64,000 bases of DNA, taken from NCBI GenBank assembly GCA_016808115.1, contig JAEQBH010004654.1, positions 496,001 through 560,000 on the forward strand, given 5' to 3'. Each line of letters starts with the position of its first letter. Within the stretch, counting starts at the first letter, position 1. Below the pieces are notes generated by a model. It did not search any database and was not told the origin of the DNA. It saw only the letters and a program-made list of their open reading frames with translations. Of this stretch, positions 46,501-59,554 are shown in pieces. This DNA is from Tetrastigma voinierianum. Lineage: Eukaryota; Streptophyta; Magnoliopsida; Vitales; Vitaceae. A program made the position numbers and the translations under genes.

Positions 46501-47210
46501 GATCCTGCATTATCATGCTAGAAGATTTGCATGTTTTGATTTTGATATCAGAATTGCAGATGAGCACACACTATGCATGTTGAAAGGGTAGAGTCATATA
46601 ATGTGCTGTCGACATAGCCTATCTTAACAGAGCCCATCATCATATCTATTCTCACCATTGCAACGTATATTATTTTCGGTCATCTTCTTGCCCCTATGAA
46701 TGAACAAATTCTGGCAGTTTGTTAGACATAAACAATCCACATCTTGAATAGGCACTCATCTTTTTCCTCAACAGCATTTTTTCTAGCTTTAATTTCATAA
46801 ATGCACTCTTGTATTATTGTCATTCTTGCATGTTACTATTGTCAATTCATGTATGATAATTCAGCGTAGAAGTTTTCTTCCCTGTCTAATTTTGAGGAAA
46901 TCATACAGAATTCAGAAAGTTATGATTAAGTGATGTATTAGTGAGTTTGTTGATTTACTGAGTTGAAAATATTCATATTTGTTTCAGCAGCTTCCTGAAT
47001 CTGAAAAAAAAAAATGTTCTTCTATCTATGGCTAATATAGAGAACCTCCATTCCAATATTAGATAGTTTGTAAGTAAGAATTAACATTTAAAGCCTAATC
47101 CATCAGCCATTTGTTCTTATTTCAGAGTGTAAAGGAGACCAGTGATCTTAAGCAGTAGCATATTTGGATACATGGATAATCCTGGCAGTTGGAATTATTG
47201 CATGGGTTAG
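43535..47210 (+). pseudogene. TOM20: TOM20 paralogue, pseudogene with intact intron layout
   Basis: Plant TOM20 is the tail-anchored outer-membrane receptor of the mitochondrial protein import complex. Exon 1 (43535-43636) ends in HLAEANYAKDPLDAD and exon 2 (43834-43912) reads NLTKWGRALLQLSRY, both close to the live copy at 61990. Exon 3 (44048-about 44208) is frameshifted: QEALVIDPLKHDT can be read only after a frame change, and the first frame stops at SLKA. Exon 4 (44295-44342) reads DPGNAIYFSSVQQLTK. Two related acidic exon-like blocks follow (45631-45741 and 46107-46247, both with ELEM-type starts and DIHT repeats). The last block (47126-about 47210) preserves SVKETSDLK and a frameshifted form of the C-terminal membrane anchor (IILAVGIIAWV). 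A Copia solo LTR sits between exons 4 and 5. Confidence 0.85.
44836..45352 (+). mobile_element. Copia-type solo LTR
   Basis: A 517-base insertion in an intron of the TOM20 pseudogene, flanked by identical pentamers ATTTC (44831-44835 and 45353-45357). It ends TTTTTTCCCAACA, the usual end of Tork/Tnt1-type LTRs. It has a TATA-like box TATAAATAGG at 44991 with the expected downstream leader and T-rich end. The first two bases are TA rather than TG, which could be a point change. No coding sequence. Confidence 0.85.
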
Positions 47211-47653
47211 AATGGAAATTTTTTTTTTTAATCAGTCAAAGTTTATGAGTTCCTAGTTTGTAGGATTTGGTTATTTTGTTACATAATTATGTGATATTTT
47301 GTTATTTTTTAGTCCATATATTGTGGGCTGATTCTATGTTTGACCCTGAATAAAAATTCCCAAGTTTTCCTTTTCCCATAGCATTAAACTCATCTCTCCT
47401 TCCACTCTCCATAACCTTGGGAAACTCAAAATCGATCTTAATTTTTTCTGAGTTCCATTCCGACCATGGTTTGGATAATATTTCTTGAGCTCCCAAACTT
47501 TCCTATTCGATTACATGTTAAGCTCAGAACTACATGTATTAAGAACAATAGGGAACTACATGAAATGACTTGGTTGAGCGGATAGCTGATTGGGGAGCTG
47601 ATAGTTGTTTCACCCCAAATGCGTTTTTGTAAGGTGCTTGGTAAAGACGCTTA
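47211..47653. other. Downstream flank of the TOM20 pseudogene
   Basis: No recognisable feature. A 64-codon minus-strand frame (47496-47302) has no family resemblance that I can see. Confidence 0.4.
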
Positions 47654-48418
47654 GACCCTGTTTGGATTAGGTGATATAGTTGGTAGTCGGGTGCCTGTGA
47701 GTTGGTACTCGGGTAGTCGATAGTAGCCGATTATAAATTATCATTTAAAGTAATTGATATGAGAATATCAGCTTAAATTTACTCTATATGTATGATATAT
47801 ATAAAAATACTCATTATGTCATAGACTCTGAAAGAAGTCGTAGTGGGAGAGAGTATTTTTTACAATGATTATGTCATAATAAGACGAGGAAAATAAAACT
47901 TATGAGACGTACTTATTTTTTGTTTTTGCAGTGAATTTGAGTCAAAGTGGTAGAGATAGACAAGAAAATAAGTTAAGAAATCGTCAAAATTCCACTCAAA
48001 ATCATGTAAATACACAAGTAAAGATTACACCCTAAAAGAATATTTCTTTTCCTATATATCTCTACTTAAGTCTTTACTTGTGTATTTACATAGATTTGAG
48101 TTGAATTTTGACTATTTCTTACCTTATTTTCTTATCAATCTCTACCACTATCACTCAAAGTCAATGGAAAAACAACAAATAAGTAAGTCTCATAAGTTTG
48201 ATTTTTCTCGTCTTATAATGTCATAATCATTGTAAAAAAATTCTCTCTTCCTCGCACTACTCTTTCAAGTCTATGACATGTGCAGTGTTTCTATATATGT
48301 TTATCATGTCTATATAGGAAAATTTACCTTCAATCAGTTATCAGTTACCTAACCAAGCAGTACTTTATAATCAACTATCAACAGAAGTTATCAGCTATCA
48401 ACTGAACCAAACAGGGCC
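47654..48418. mobile_element. 765-base hairpin MITE
   Basis: The element starts GACCCTGTTTGGATTAG and ends CTGAACCAAACAGGGCC, so its ends are inverted repeats. The inversion continues through almost the whole length around a centre at about 48031-48047 (AAAAGAATATTTCTTTT). For example, the stretch around 47937-48020 is the complement of 48070-48165 with few changes. Ends of the GGCCCTGTTTGG type are common in plant MITEs. Flanks are TTA on the left and ATA on the right, weakly consistent with a PIF/Harbinger-type 3-base target. No protein is encoded. Confidence 0.85.
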
Positions 48419-48677
48419 ATAGTCATAGTCTTTCTAAAACTTGGAAGGTAAACCAAAATTCCACATAATTTTGAATTTCGTAGTCCTTGTATAATATAGT
48501 GAAACAAATAAAATGATTTTGAATAAACATATAAAATTAATTTATTAACCTTTAAATTTTCTTTCCTTTTACTTTTCCTCTCTATTTTTTTCTCTAGTAC
48601 TTTCGGGTTCCAATCGAAGCATAAGTTAGGTTTGGTTCTATTTAGTAATTGGCGTAGCTACCAAAGACTCTGCTAAG

Positions 48678-48695
48678 TCCCCAACAACGATGTCA
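48678..48695 (-). promoter_or_regulatory. Primer binding site of a second Athila-like element
   Basis: The plus strand reads TCCCCAACAACGATGTCA. This is the canonical complement TCCCCGGCAACGGCGCCA with only G-to-A and C-to-T changes, and it is followed by the usual AAAACT spacer before the LTR. Nothing else of this element's internal region is recognisable to the left. Confidence 0.7.
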
Positions 48696-50800
48696 AAAAC
48701 TTGTTAGAGATTTTCCGCAAGCGCATGGGTCGCACAAGTAATACAACGGACCAAAAGTCCAGATATCAATCACACAGGGAATGTGTGGTTTTAGCAAGGA
48801 TTAAGTACCCCGGCTACTGAAGTTGTTCACTATTTGAGTGACTCGATGACTTAAGGAGAATGTTTTCTAAACTAAAATAAGAATAAAATAAAGCAAAACA
48901 AAATAGGGTATAATCAATATTCACTTACAACAAGGACTGGGTTAATCTCAAAGAAAGCGCTCAAGGAAAGATACTAGGGTCGATTGCTTCCGTTGATGCA
49001 TTTGATTTATACTAATTAAGTGTATATACTTATGCTTGTCCAAGCAACGCGGTATGAGGTTTACACTTTTGTGTCTCCCTCAATTTCTCACACTAACTAC
49101 CTATTCTTTCTTGCCTCATCTAAAGCCATTAAATGCGATACTTTTTCTTTTCTCGGGAATCCTACTGGTCACCTCTCAATCAATACAATAGGACTTCCCG
49201 GGCTATGCTCAAATCGATCACCTCTTGGTCCATACGATCCTCATATAATGCTAAGATTGTTGCACCCTAACCCCCGCCTAAGTGAAAGAGGGGGACGCGG
49301 CACGAGACTGAGACTCTTTAACCTGTTTTTCTGACATTGGTGAGCCCATAACATGTAATTAATTCATAATCACAAATACATATAAAACAACCAATGCGGT
49401 GGTGTTCATAATGTCTGCATAAATATCCGAACTGACTGACGAGTACATATACAAAAAAAAAAAAAAAAATCCTTGTTACGCATATTATTCAAAATCGAGA
49501 TAGCCACCCATGGTTGACTCATCGCTACGCCTCCCGCCATGTCGAACGGGCGGGATGTCCCCTTCACGCCTACATGGATGAACACCCGTACTGAAGTTTT
49601 ATATCTTGAGCGGGAAACACCTATATAATATGGGCGACCACCGTAGTATTCCTATAGACTATATACAATTTATAAATCATTTCATTTGCACAATAGCTAT
49701 TCATATATCATTATACTCAGACATTTATAATTATGGTAGAGTTCTCACTCTCAATCGTTATAATACATAATACTTTTCATATCATTATAGCTCTATCACA
49801 TTTTTTTCATTTCGAATAATTGTTTCCATGTTACATGCTTCTTATAACTGTTTCCATGTTACATGCTTCTTATAACCATTTCAATCTTTTTTTTTGTTTT
49901 ATCACATCTTATGTCTTATGTTTTGCCTGCATATTCCAATAAGTGGATAATAGGTATAATCTGTATGTACCCGAAGTAACTATCACTATACGAGACAGTG
50001 ATCTCTAATTGTATGACCCAAAAGGGGCCGCTATAATGATCCAAACGTGATCTATGTCATCGACCCAAACGTGGCCTCACACTATAAATCGGGGGAGCAA
50101 TAGGGAACGAGCCGAGCCGAGCCAGCTTTGAAACATTTGAGCCCGGGCTTGAGCCGATTTTAAGCGAGCCGAGCCCAGCCCGAGCCTCCAAACAAGCTTT
50201 TTTAGGCCTGTTGTTTAGCCTCCGAGCTCGAGCCCGAGCGCCCGAGCTTACGCGAGCTTTTTATCAAATATTTTCGGGGTTGACTTTTTTTTAACTTACC
50301 AAGCATAAAAGAATTGAGATGATAATCTCACTATTATTATGTCACCATTAAAATATGGGATAATGATATAACTCGAGTAATTGAAGCACATATATAACTA
50401 TTTAATCAAGGGAGTCTCATAATAATTTTTTTATTGAGCATACCAAATACCAATAGCAAAAATTGCACTGAAACAGACTTAAATAGTAGTTTCATCTGTA
50501 ACAAGGTTTTTTATTGAGCATGCTAATAACAAAAAATGCACTCAACTGGGCCTTAATTACGTGAATCATTTTTTTATAGAAAATTAGTTAAATATCTTTC
50601 ATCCAAGAGTTTTTTATGATAAGGCCAACTTAAAACATGATGATGTATTAAGTCCTTTTACTATAAGGCAAAGGAATAAGTCCAGCTTTTAATTAAATAT
50701 AAAACTATGTTTTACATTTTAAAATATGTAAATTTTACATCTTTATATATTCAAAATATGTAAATTTTTTGAAGTTATACATTTTAAAAAATGTAAATTT

Positions 50801-51300
50801 TTAGGCACTTGATAGATTTGTTATGGGCTTATTTTCACTGCATTCATCCAAGTGAGCCAAAAATAAATCAAACACCGAATTGAAATCCCAAAATTGAGAC
50901 TGTGCCAAGAAGGAGAAATCCCAAAATTGCTTCGCTGCACAAGGAGAAATCGAAACACTGTAATTCTCGATTATAAGCACGTGAACACTCACTACTCCCG
51001 AACACCGACACGTACTACACTCCACCCGCACTAGAACTCAGATCGTATAAAATTAGCTATCGAAAATCCGCCTAAATGAAACGAAGCCTGAGGTCGCCGG
51101 AAGACGTTGGGAACCCTGCCAAACTTTGGATGGAAATGAGGGCAAGCTGATTAGGAGAATCAAGGGTGCCGAATATCTTGCCGGACAATTTAAATCTGTA
51201 AAATTACATATTCGAAATCTAATTCTCAGCCCATTTGGATTTGCTATATTTGGAGGTCGATTATAGTTTTTCTCCGATTCATTCATAATAAATTCCATCT
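50801..51300 (-). other. Unrecognised open stretch inside the hAT element
   Basis: Two minus-strand frames (51298-51053, 81 codons; 51031-50801, 76 codons) in a patch less AT-rich than its surroundings. No motif recognised. It could be an exon remnant, captured host sequence or chance. Confidence 0.2.
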
Positions 51301-52439
51301 TAGATGGAATATCGAGCTGGATAAGCTAATTCGAGAGAGAAACTGAGAAGTGCAATTACTTGGACTTAATGCAATATTTTAATTGCTCTAAGGACCTTTT
51401 TCTAACATGTGTTTAAATTAAACTGATTAAATAATCTTTTTTTTACCCATTTGATAAGAAATTCACTACACTGAGTAATTGCTGAGGGATGGAATATACA
51501 ATTATTAACTTATTATCAAGTAATACAAACTTTTCCTTATCAAATACTTTGATTAACAAAAAAACTAACAAGAAATTCAAGCTAGCTCTCAACAATTTTA
51601 ACTTGCTTTGTTTTACAAGCCAACATACTACAACCCTATATAAAGGCAACTTCATTTCAGTCGCATGTCCAAACATGCTCATCCACACACATACAACCAT
51701 TATCAAACTTGAAGACACTCGATCCAATATTCCTAACTCCTAACAACCTTAATAAGACACTAGAGCTCCACCATGATTCTCAACATTTCGTTATTTGAAC
51801 AACATAGCACAAATCAAATAGTATACCAAATTTACTCCTCCCATCACTAACATGTAAATAAGAATTTATAATGTACACTGCTTTCCTCAAGATTCTGTTT
51901 CTGTGCGCTCTAATAACACATAGAAAAATGCACAATATAAGTTGAATCTTCCAAACATACATCATTAAAAACTTAATTTCCGATTCAATGGAAAGTAACA
52001 TTAAACTCAAAGAATAATAAACAATCGGTTTCAAGTCGCTTCATACAAGAAATAAAGAATACCGTCTAAGTCGTTGGACAAAAGAAGCAAAATAAATCAA
52101 AAACTAAGAAGTAGTTTGCTTCGTAATTCTTCAAGTCATATATCCTTTAGTATAAACTATCGCCAACCTCGTAAATTAAATAATAACCAAAAAATAGTTA
52201 ATACATAAAAAAAAAAAAAAAAGTAAACTAATTAATATGAAAATATTAAAACCCAGTAATGAACACTTACACATTGCAACTATACAACCTAAATTAAGTG
52301 TCCATCTCTAACCTTCTTGCATAAACTCATTCTCAACCTTTAAATAAAACAAGAAGCAAGATCAAGCTTTCCCATGTAAAACAAGAATACTAAACTATAC
52401 ATATAAACATATATTAAAGTCAATAAAAAGTACTTACAT

Positions 52440-54340
52440 TGGATGCCAACTCAACCCCAAAATCATGTCATAACCAATCTCCCATACAAATCAAAGCCGA
52501 CATTCTCGCTTTGTTGGCCCATCAACGTCGCATCTACTCAGTTCACTAACGATTCAAGCAATCAGAGTAATAGGAATGGATAATATGTTCCAGCCATCTT
52601 CGATAAGGTCGAAATTTTAGACTATTAGCTTTCCACCAATTCAAAGCATCAAAATCCTCATATTCCTATTACCAGCTTATAAACTCCTTCATCTTAAATA
52701 TATGTCTATCCTACTTTGCTCCCAGAATGATATCGTATCTTAGTTTATAAATCTACCTACCAAAATCATCCGTCTTGTTTTTCGCTGAGAGGGTTAGGAA
52801 TCATATGCACTGTCATGCCATTATTAATTTGGCTATCTACGATAGATATTCCTTGTAAAGAAATTGTAAGGACTCACGAACATCATTTATATGCCTTTGA
52901 AAATATCCAATGGATAAATTTGAAAAGAGTAGAGAATGAGTTTCATTTATACCGAGATCCAAGACCGCCCCAATCACGATCTAAGTTAGCATTCTCCCAA
53001 TACTTGTTAGACTTTTTTCTTCATCTTTAGAGCCATACGCTTCACAAATCTCTATTATCGCAGAGACATGTCATTCAACATCTTCTTACTTTCCAAATTC
53101 GACGAAGAAACAAATTTGAAGTAGGATATATTCGTCTCCAGAACACCTTTTGTGAATATCACAAAACCCCAAAATTAGAAACCTCAGCAGCCTCTTCCAA
53201 TCCTCTCATCTGATGGCAAACTATTTACAGCTTGTAGTCCCTTTCCTGTATCGATGAAAAAACTGACTTGTTCTCAAGTGCACATCTAAAGATGGCATAT
53301 GTCGAGTTCCACCGCAGGCACATCAAGAATCGGTTACTTGAGGCAGATAGCTTCTGTGCTTTGACACCCCAGTTGAACTTATAAAGTCTCAAGGAGACAA
53401 CTTCAAATACTTAACACTTTCTCAATATTCTCAATCACACCAGACTTGTTAACCCATCTTGACCATCAAGTTTAGAATATGAGCACAAAGATCTGACATG
53501 AAATATTTTTACCACCAAAGTGAAGCTCTTTTCTTTCTTCTGCTTCAAAATTTTCTTTCAATACTCTTACGCCTAAATCATTTGTTACATTATCGAAAGC
53601 GTAATGGTGGAAATTTTATCTTCACTCCTCAATTCCATCAAACACTCATCGATACCACAAGAATCGCATGCCCAGAGGAGGTTCCAAGGGACAAAAATTC
53701 ATGATTCTTTTCTGCAACTTCCATTCTTAATCTAGAAAATGTCCCGTGAGGCACATATATCCTATGGACTGATTTGAAGTCCATAAACTGTGAAGTTACC
53801 GATTTTATCACGCCCACAATGCCAACTTCAAACTTTCTTCTCATATATATACATCTTCATGCAATCAAGCTTCAAAGTTTGTCTTTTTGATCGCTCATAC
53901 TAGGGGTTAAGACTTCAAGTAAAATTCTAGTGAAGAACTCGTGCTCTACCATCCGAAAAGGATATTCGTGGACAACAACATCTTTTACAAGTTCCTCTCT
54001 TTACTTTTCCTTCATCATACTTAAATATTGATACAATTTCATCACCTTCAAAAGAACATCAAAAGACACAACCTTTGCTTTGACCCTTATCCTTGCCAAC
54101 CAAAATAGCTTTACGAGGTGTGCAAAAGTTTTAGATGCCTTTAAGATGAGTTGTTGCACCCTCTTATAGGCAAGATTATGCTTGCAAAGTGATTACATCT
54201 GGCCTACGCCGCCATTGTTTGTTATGATTTCTAAATCTTCCAAAATATCGACCTCTTCTTCCTACTTGTCTTGGCTTCCGCTGCATCTATACCCATTTCA
54301 TCCATTTCACGTCTTTATCCACATCTTCCATATCGATCAC
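52440..54340 (-). pseudogene. BED-type hAT transposase, pseudogene
   Basis: The transposase cuts and rejoins the element at its ends. On the minus strand the BED zinc-finger region is at about 54330-54100: KKRSIFWKDLE-like, then C..C and GATTHLKGH-like. It is followed by VVHEYPFRMVEHEFF (about 53975-53930), LWTSNQSIGYMCLTGHFLD (about 53790-53730) and LRWNSTYAIFRCALENKSVF (about 53330-53255). The C-terminal dimerisation region reads EYEDFDALNWWKANSLKF (about 52665-52610) and ARMSALICMGDWLW (about 52520-52475). This order is that of RICESLEEPER-type hAT transposases of about 650-700 residues. At least six frameshifts or stops break it. Confidence 0.85.
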
Positions 54341-54869
54341 AATATTAGCTTTTATTGGTTCAGATATTTCGTAAAAATAATCCACATAAACTATTTCTAA
54401 AAATGCATACTAAATTACATACATAAGAAGTAATCTTATTAAACTTTAGACAAATATTCATCTCTTTCAAAAAAAACAAAAATACTTCATTTAAAGCAAA
54501 ATTTTTAGGTAATCTTATTTAGTGGATAAAGTATTTCTTAAGACTAGTTATTTTTTGAACATAAATACTTTGGGTGCATGGTGTAAGTGTGGAATTACTA
54601 ATAACAAAAAAAGTCTATAAAGAGGATCTCAAGCCAAGTTTAAAACTGAGACATATAGAGCTTTATGCTGAAACAACGCCAGTATTAATTTATTTTCGCA
54701 TCTTATTTAAACTAAAAGAGGAGAGATAAAAGAAACTAAGTCTCGTTTAACTTCCAAAATCAAAGACAAATCTAAAAAAAAACTAGGTTTATGTTGTTGA
54801 AGAGTGTCAATATTTGACGAGGTACACTTAATTTAATTTAATATTAAAAGTAACAAATTACAACAAAAT

Positions 54870-55195
54870 ATATATTAAAAGAATGAGTGTTACACTGACA
54901 AATATGTCACATGTCAATATATTAGTCCTATTCGTCATTATCATGTTATCTTTGTTTAATGATTTAATATCAATAATTAATTTTAAAATGCATTCACAGT
55001 TAATTAAAAGGAAAAAAATAATAAAAAATATATATATTAAAAGAATGAGTGTTACACTGACAAATATGTCAGATGTCAATATATTAGTCCTATTCTACTA
55101 TTATTTATGTTATCTTTGTTGTCGATTTAATATCAATAATTAATTTTAAAATGCATTCACAATAATTAAAAGGAAAAAATAATAATTAATTAATT
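54870..55195. repeat. 162-base tandem duplication
   Basis: Two copies begin 'gaatgagtgttacactgaca' (54881 and 55043) and run through 'atgtcaatatattagtccta' to 'aaaatgcattcaca'. They lie inside the hAT element, upstream of its transposase. Confidence 0.9.
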
Positions 55196-55432
55196 TTATC
55201 ACATATTATGATATCAACACAAATTATTTTCACATTTACTTTCAAAAGTTATAATATGGAACACTACAAAGACTAGCACTTAATATTAGCAACTATCATA
55301 ATATTTTAACACATAAATGCAACATGTAATATTTTAGGTTTAGTATATTAACAATTTTAACAATATAATATAAAGTTGAAAAAATTAAAACTCAATATGG
55401 TGTATAATTTAGGGAATTCTAACTCTTAATTT

Positions 55433-55435
<3 letters not shown>

Positions 55436-55468
<33 letters not shown>
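55436..55468. repeat. TA microsatellite
   Basis: Uninterrupted (TA)n inside the hAT element. Confidence 0.95.
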
Positions 55469-55469
<1 letters not shown>

Positions 55470-57099
55470 CATTAAAATTTAAAATAAAATTGAAACATAA
55501 TATTAAATTTAAAATTTATTTTTTAATTTACTAAAATGGAAAACAATACATGTGAGTTTCAACATTTCACAAAGAGGAATTGGATTATGTTGTTTTGATT
55601 CTACCATCATACAACCAAAGTATCTGTACCTTTCCAATCAACAAGATTAATTAATTGAAAAGCTTAAGCATTATGAATTCAACTTCTAGTCTCATTGTTC
55701 AAGTCAGAGAAATTTCATAAGCAGCATCTTGGCCTGACATTAAACCTGACCCCCATTCATGTATTTCACAAAATTCTTATATTTAATAATCTTTCCTAAC
55801 AATTAGTTCATAATGAGTTATATTACTTTGTCGATGGTCGTGATGCCTTAAAGTGTGCTTGAAGGATATGTATATATGGGATACACATCTATATTGTCGA
55901 TGGTCCTTTAAACAATGGGTTTATTTAGCGTTTTTGGTGCAAGGAATAACTCTTGTAAATTCAAGAGTCGTAATTACTAAAAGTTATTAAAAGAAAAGGT
56001 CCTATTAGTTTATTCGTGAAATTATTTGCATAATATTCAACCCCAAAAGCTTACATATTGCAGGTTTAATTGCCATTAGAGAGAAAAAATTATATATTTG
56101 GTCGGATCAGATAAAGGCATATTATCAATACTTGATATTAAACAGAGAGGGGAAATCAATTCTATTCCCATAGTAGGATTGCGCCTAACTCAATGGTAGA
56201 TGCAACACAAGATTGAATGGAAATATTATTGGGCATCAATTAAATGATTAACCAGAGAGAATACCTTGAATTATTGTATTTAGAAGTGATTCAAACAAAA
56301 TGGAGCGAGAAAATTGGCGATGAGCGCATTTATGGCCGCCAGTGAGAAAGATTGATGATGCAAATGACGCCGTCGAGAGAGGTAGATCGATCGGCTGAGA
56401 TGCAGTCGACAAGCCGCCGTACAGAGAGAGAAGCCTGGGATCACGGGCAGAGGCGGCACTATACCTAGTCTGGCTCGGGGATCACGACGAGAGAGCCACT
56501 TCAGTTTAGGTTTTTTTTTTTCCTCTTATATACATGCAAAACGACGTCAAGGTAATTGATAATTTATAAAAATAATAATAATAAGCTAAACGACGCTATA
56601 CGATAGGTTCGCTTCAGGGCTTCTTATTGGTTTCAATTTCTACTACAAGAACAAGCCTAATTTTAGGCCTCAAGCTGGCCAAACAGTTTACGAGCCAAGC
56701 TCGAGCCGAGCTTTTCGAGCTGAGCCCAAGCCTGAGCTCGAGCTCAGGGGTTCAATTACTGCCCTATATGTCAGTAATGATCGTATCCTTTATAGCACAC
56801 TCTATTGTCCTCTACCTCGATGAAATATGCATAATTGCTTATTACATTTTCATTCATGTTCAAGCTATGCACATCTCATATACATGGATAATGTTAATCA
56901 CATGTATCCACATGAAATACTTTCAAACAGTATTCATTTATACATATACATATACTATAATCAAGTATTTCTTTATCATAACTGTATGATCATCATACTC
57001 GTGATTAAGCTCATATTTATGTGCATATAATCATATTTCATATAATCAATTTTATAATTCATTTGATAATTTCCATTTATTCACTTGAATCTCGTTATT

Positions 57100-57830
57100 C
57101 GAAATATTTCAGAAACGTAGCTCCCTTTAGATGAATTTTGGGTACAATGATCCAAATTAATACACTTATTTCTGCTAATATTTTTCTCATAGTTTTTAGT
57201 TTACTCACAAATTTGAATCACCAATTTGGATATGGTGGCCAAGTTATGGCCTAAAACACTCAAAGTTGTACCAACATGTATCAAAACCTATTCTAAAATA
57301 GAGCTTCACTTTGACGAATTTTCTGGGTCCAATGGGGTCAAAATTTGAATATACTTATTTAAAGGAGATTTGTTCTCCTAGAAGTCTAATTTATTCAGAA
57401 ATTTGAATCACTCAATTTGGATGAGTGATGTCCAAGTTATGGCCTAAACACTAAAGTCAGGCCAACATAGACCGTAACCGCTCCAAAATGCAGCTTCACT
57501 TTGACGAATTTTCGGGGTCCAATGTATCTAAATTTGAATATACTTATTAAAGGAGATTTGTTCTCCTAGAAGTCTAATTTATCTTAAAATTCGAATCACT
57601 AATTTGATGAGTGATGTCCAAGTTATGGCTCAAACACTAAAGAGTATCAAAACATACCAAACTACCCGGGAAACAAAGTCACACTTTGACGAATTTTCCA
57701 ATCCAATTGGGTCCAAATTAATACACTTATTTCGCGAGATTTGTTCCTGTAAGTCTAAGGCTTACTCCAGAAATTTGAATAACTCAATTTGGATGAGTGA
57801 TGGCTAAGATAAAAACGTGGGTTTTGGAAA
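57100..57830. repeat. Four-unit tandem repeat in the Tekay-like LTR
   Basis: About 185-190-base units. The marker 'cactttgacgaattttc' occurs near 57307, 57497 and 57680, with a decayed first copy near 57125. Each unit also has 'ttgaatcactcaatttggat' and 'gtccaagttatggc'. Confidence 0.85.
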
Positions 57831-59082
57831 AAATTTGACAGCATCTCCCTTAAAACCATAATATTTTCTTTATATAAACATTCCTCAATTGAAGATCACA
57901 ACCAACTTAAACAACCATAAAACTGAGCTAAGACCAACAACCATCATTATTATACAAAGTTAGGGTTTTTCCCAAGCCCAAACATCATCAAAAGGGTTTA
58001 GGTCTAGATTTCAGACTTAAATCTTCAGAATCTCTTCTTTCTTTCTTTCTTCTTCTTTCTTGATCACATAAACTTTGATTACATATAATTCAAACCAAAG
58101 CTGTTCCTCCTCTCACTCTCACTCCCATGCCCTAGCTCTCAAAACCCAAAGGAAAAAATAAAACCATTTACAAGCACCAATATTTGGTCTTATCCTCATC
58201 ATTCATAAGGCTGTTTGCAAACCTATTTTTGCATTCTTTTTTCCATTTTTGCATTTAAAGTCCTTCCTATCTCTTTCATTTACAAATTAACTTATCAATA
58301 TTTATTGGCATATAAACTTGCCATCATACGACTAAAGTCCTGACATTGGTAAATTACTAATTTACCCTTAACTTTTGGATTAATCTCGGGTTTTTATCAT
58401 TTTTCACCTTTAGCCATATTAATTTTCGAAAAATTCAAAATTAACTTATATTATACCCTAAACATGTTATAAAACTATCAGGGTATAATTTGGGGTGTTA
58501 AAGAGATGATGCTACTCCTAATGAAATCCATATAGTATTAGGCATTCCCAATTCCCTATAATTATTTGATTAGGTTAATTAGTATTTCAATTAACTAATT
58601 CATACCTTAAGAGACTCAAGACCAGATTTTAGGGCGTAATCCAAGCGTCACCAAGGATGCCCTAGTATGGGGATTGAAGACCCAACTCTTAGTATATATT
58701 AATTAGTTAAAATTATGATAATCTAAAGAACTACACCAACCAACACCAATAAAAGCACAAATTCACAAAACCATTCTAAAATATATATAAATATAACATC
58801 AATTTAAGCAATCAACCCTAGAGGAAAATTTATCTATTCACTGCAACCAACAAATCTATCAAAATCATGTCTATTACACCAAAACAAATATGAGATGAGG
58901 AATGCTCCAAACTCAGCTCCAAGGTTGAATGAGATCCTCTAGTTGATGGATTCTTCAATATCATACCAAATACAAAGTAAAATGAACAAAAACTCAAACC
59001 CTAAAGTGACTCAAGAAGAAGAGAGGAGAAACCCTAAGGAGAGTGCTCTCCTTCCAAAAATCAAGCCCTAAACAAGTCTCAA

Positions 59083-59275
<193 letters not shown>

Positions 59276-59477
59276 TTAGAAAATGGGGCCAAAAATGCCT
59301 CAAGTTTTTTCCGAGTTTGTTATACTACTGCTTTCCTTCGCTTTCGACGGCGCTTCTTCGCCATTTAACCACCGTTTAAACATGTGTTCTTCTTCTTAGC
59401 TTTGCGCCGCTGCTTGCGATTTCCTTTTAATCCGCGACCAAAAGCAAATGAGGGATTAGTGTAATCTTTAGGAATAT

Positions 59478-59554
59478 AGGTGTGAATCTAGCATTTAAAT
59501 TACATAACCACATGAAAAGCATGCTATAAATGTTAGTATGATTCACACCTATCA
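59478..59554. repeat. Short inverted repeat at the LTR end
   Basis: 'aggtgtgaatctagcattta' (59479) and 'taaatgttagtatgattcacacct' (59528-59551) are inverted copies with few changes, giving a stem of about 20 bases around a 27-base loop. Confidence 0.7.

Larger units (their letters stand above)
50101..56766 (-). mobile_element. hAT transposon, 6.7 kb, inactive
   Basis: The ends are an imperfect inverted repeat: TAGGGAACGAGCC at the left, and TAGGGCAGTAATTGAACC on the complementary strand at the right. Subterminal GAGCC/GAGCTC-rich stretches (50105-50260 and 56650-56755) are also in inverted arrangement. A decayed BED-hAT transposase occupies 52440-54340 on the minus strand. No 8-base target duplication can be seen, so exact ends are uncertain. 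It interrupts the Tekay-like LTR. Confidence 0.7.
49258..58500 (-). mobile_element. Tekay-like solo LTR (2.6 kb) split by a hAT element
   Basis: Left part 49258-50100 begins TGTTGCACCCTAACCCCCG. Right part 56767-58500 ends TATAATTTGGGGTGTTA. On the minus strand this is a TAACACCCC start and a GGGTGCAACA end, as in Tekay/Del LTRs. Flanking pentamers are AAGAT (49253-49257) and AAGAG (58501-58505), a likely target duplication with one change. It contains a four-unit tandem repeat (57100-57830). No internal domains are present, so it is read as a solo LTR. Confidence 0.75.
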
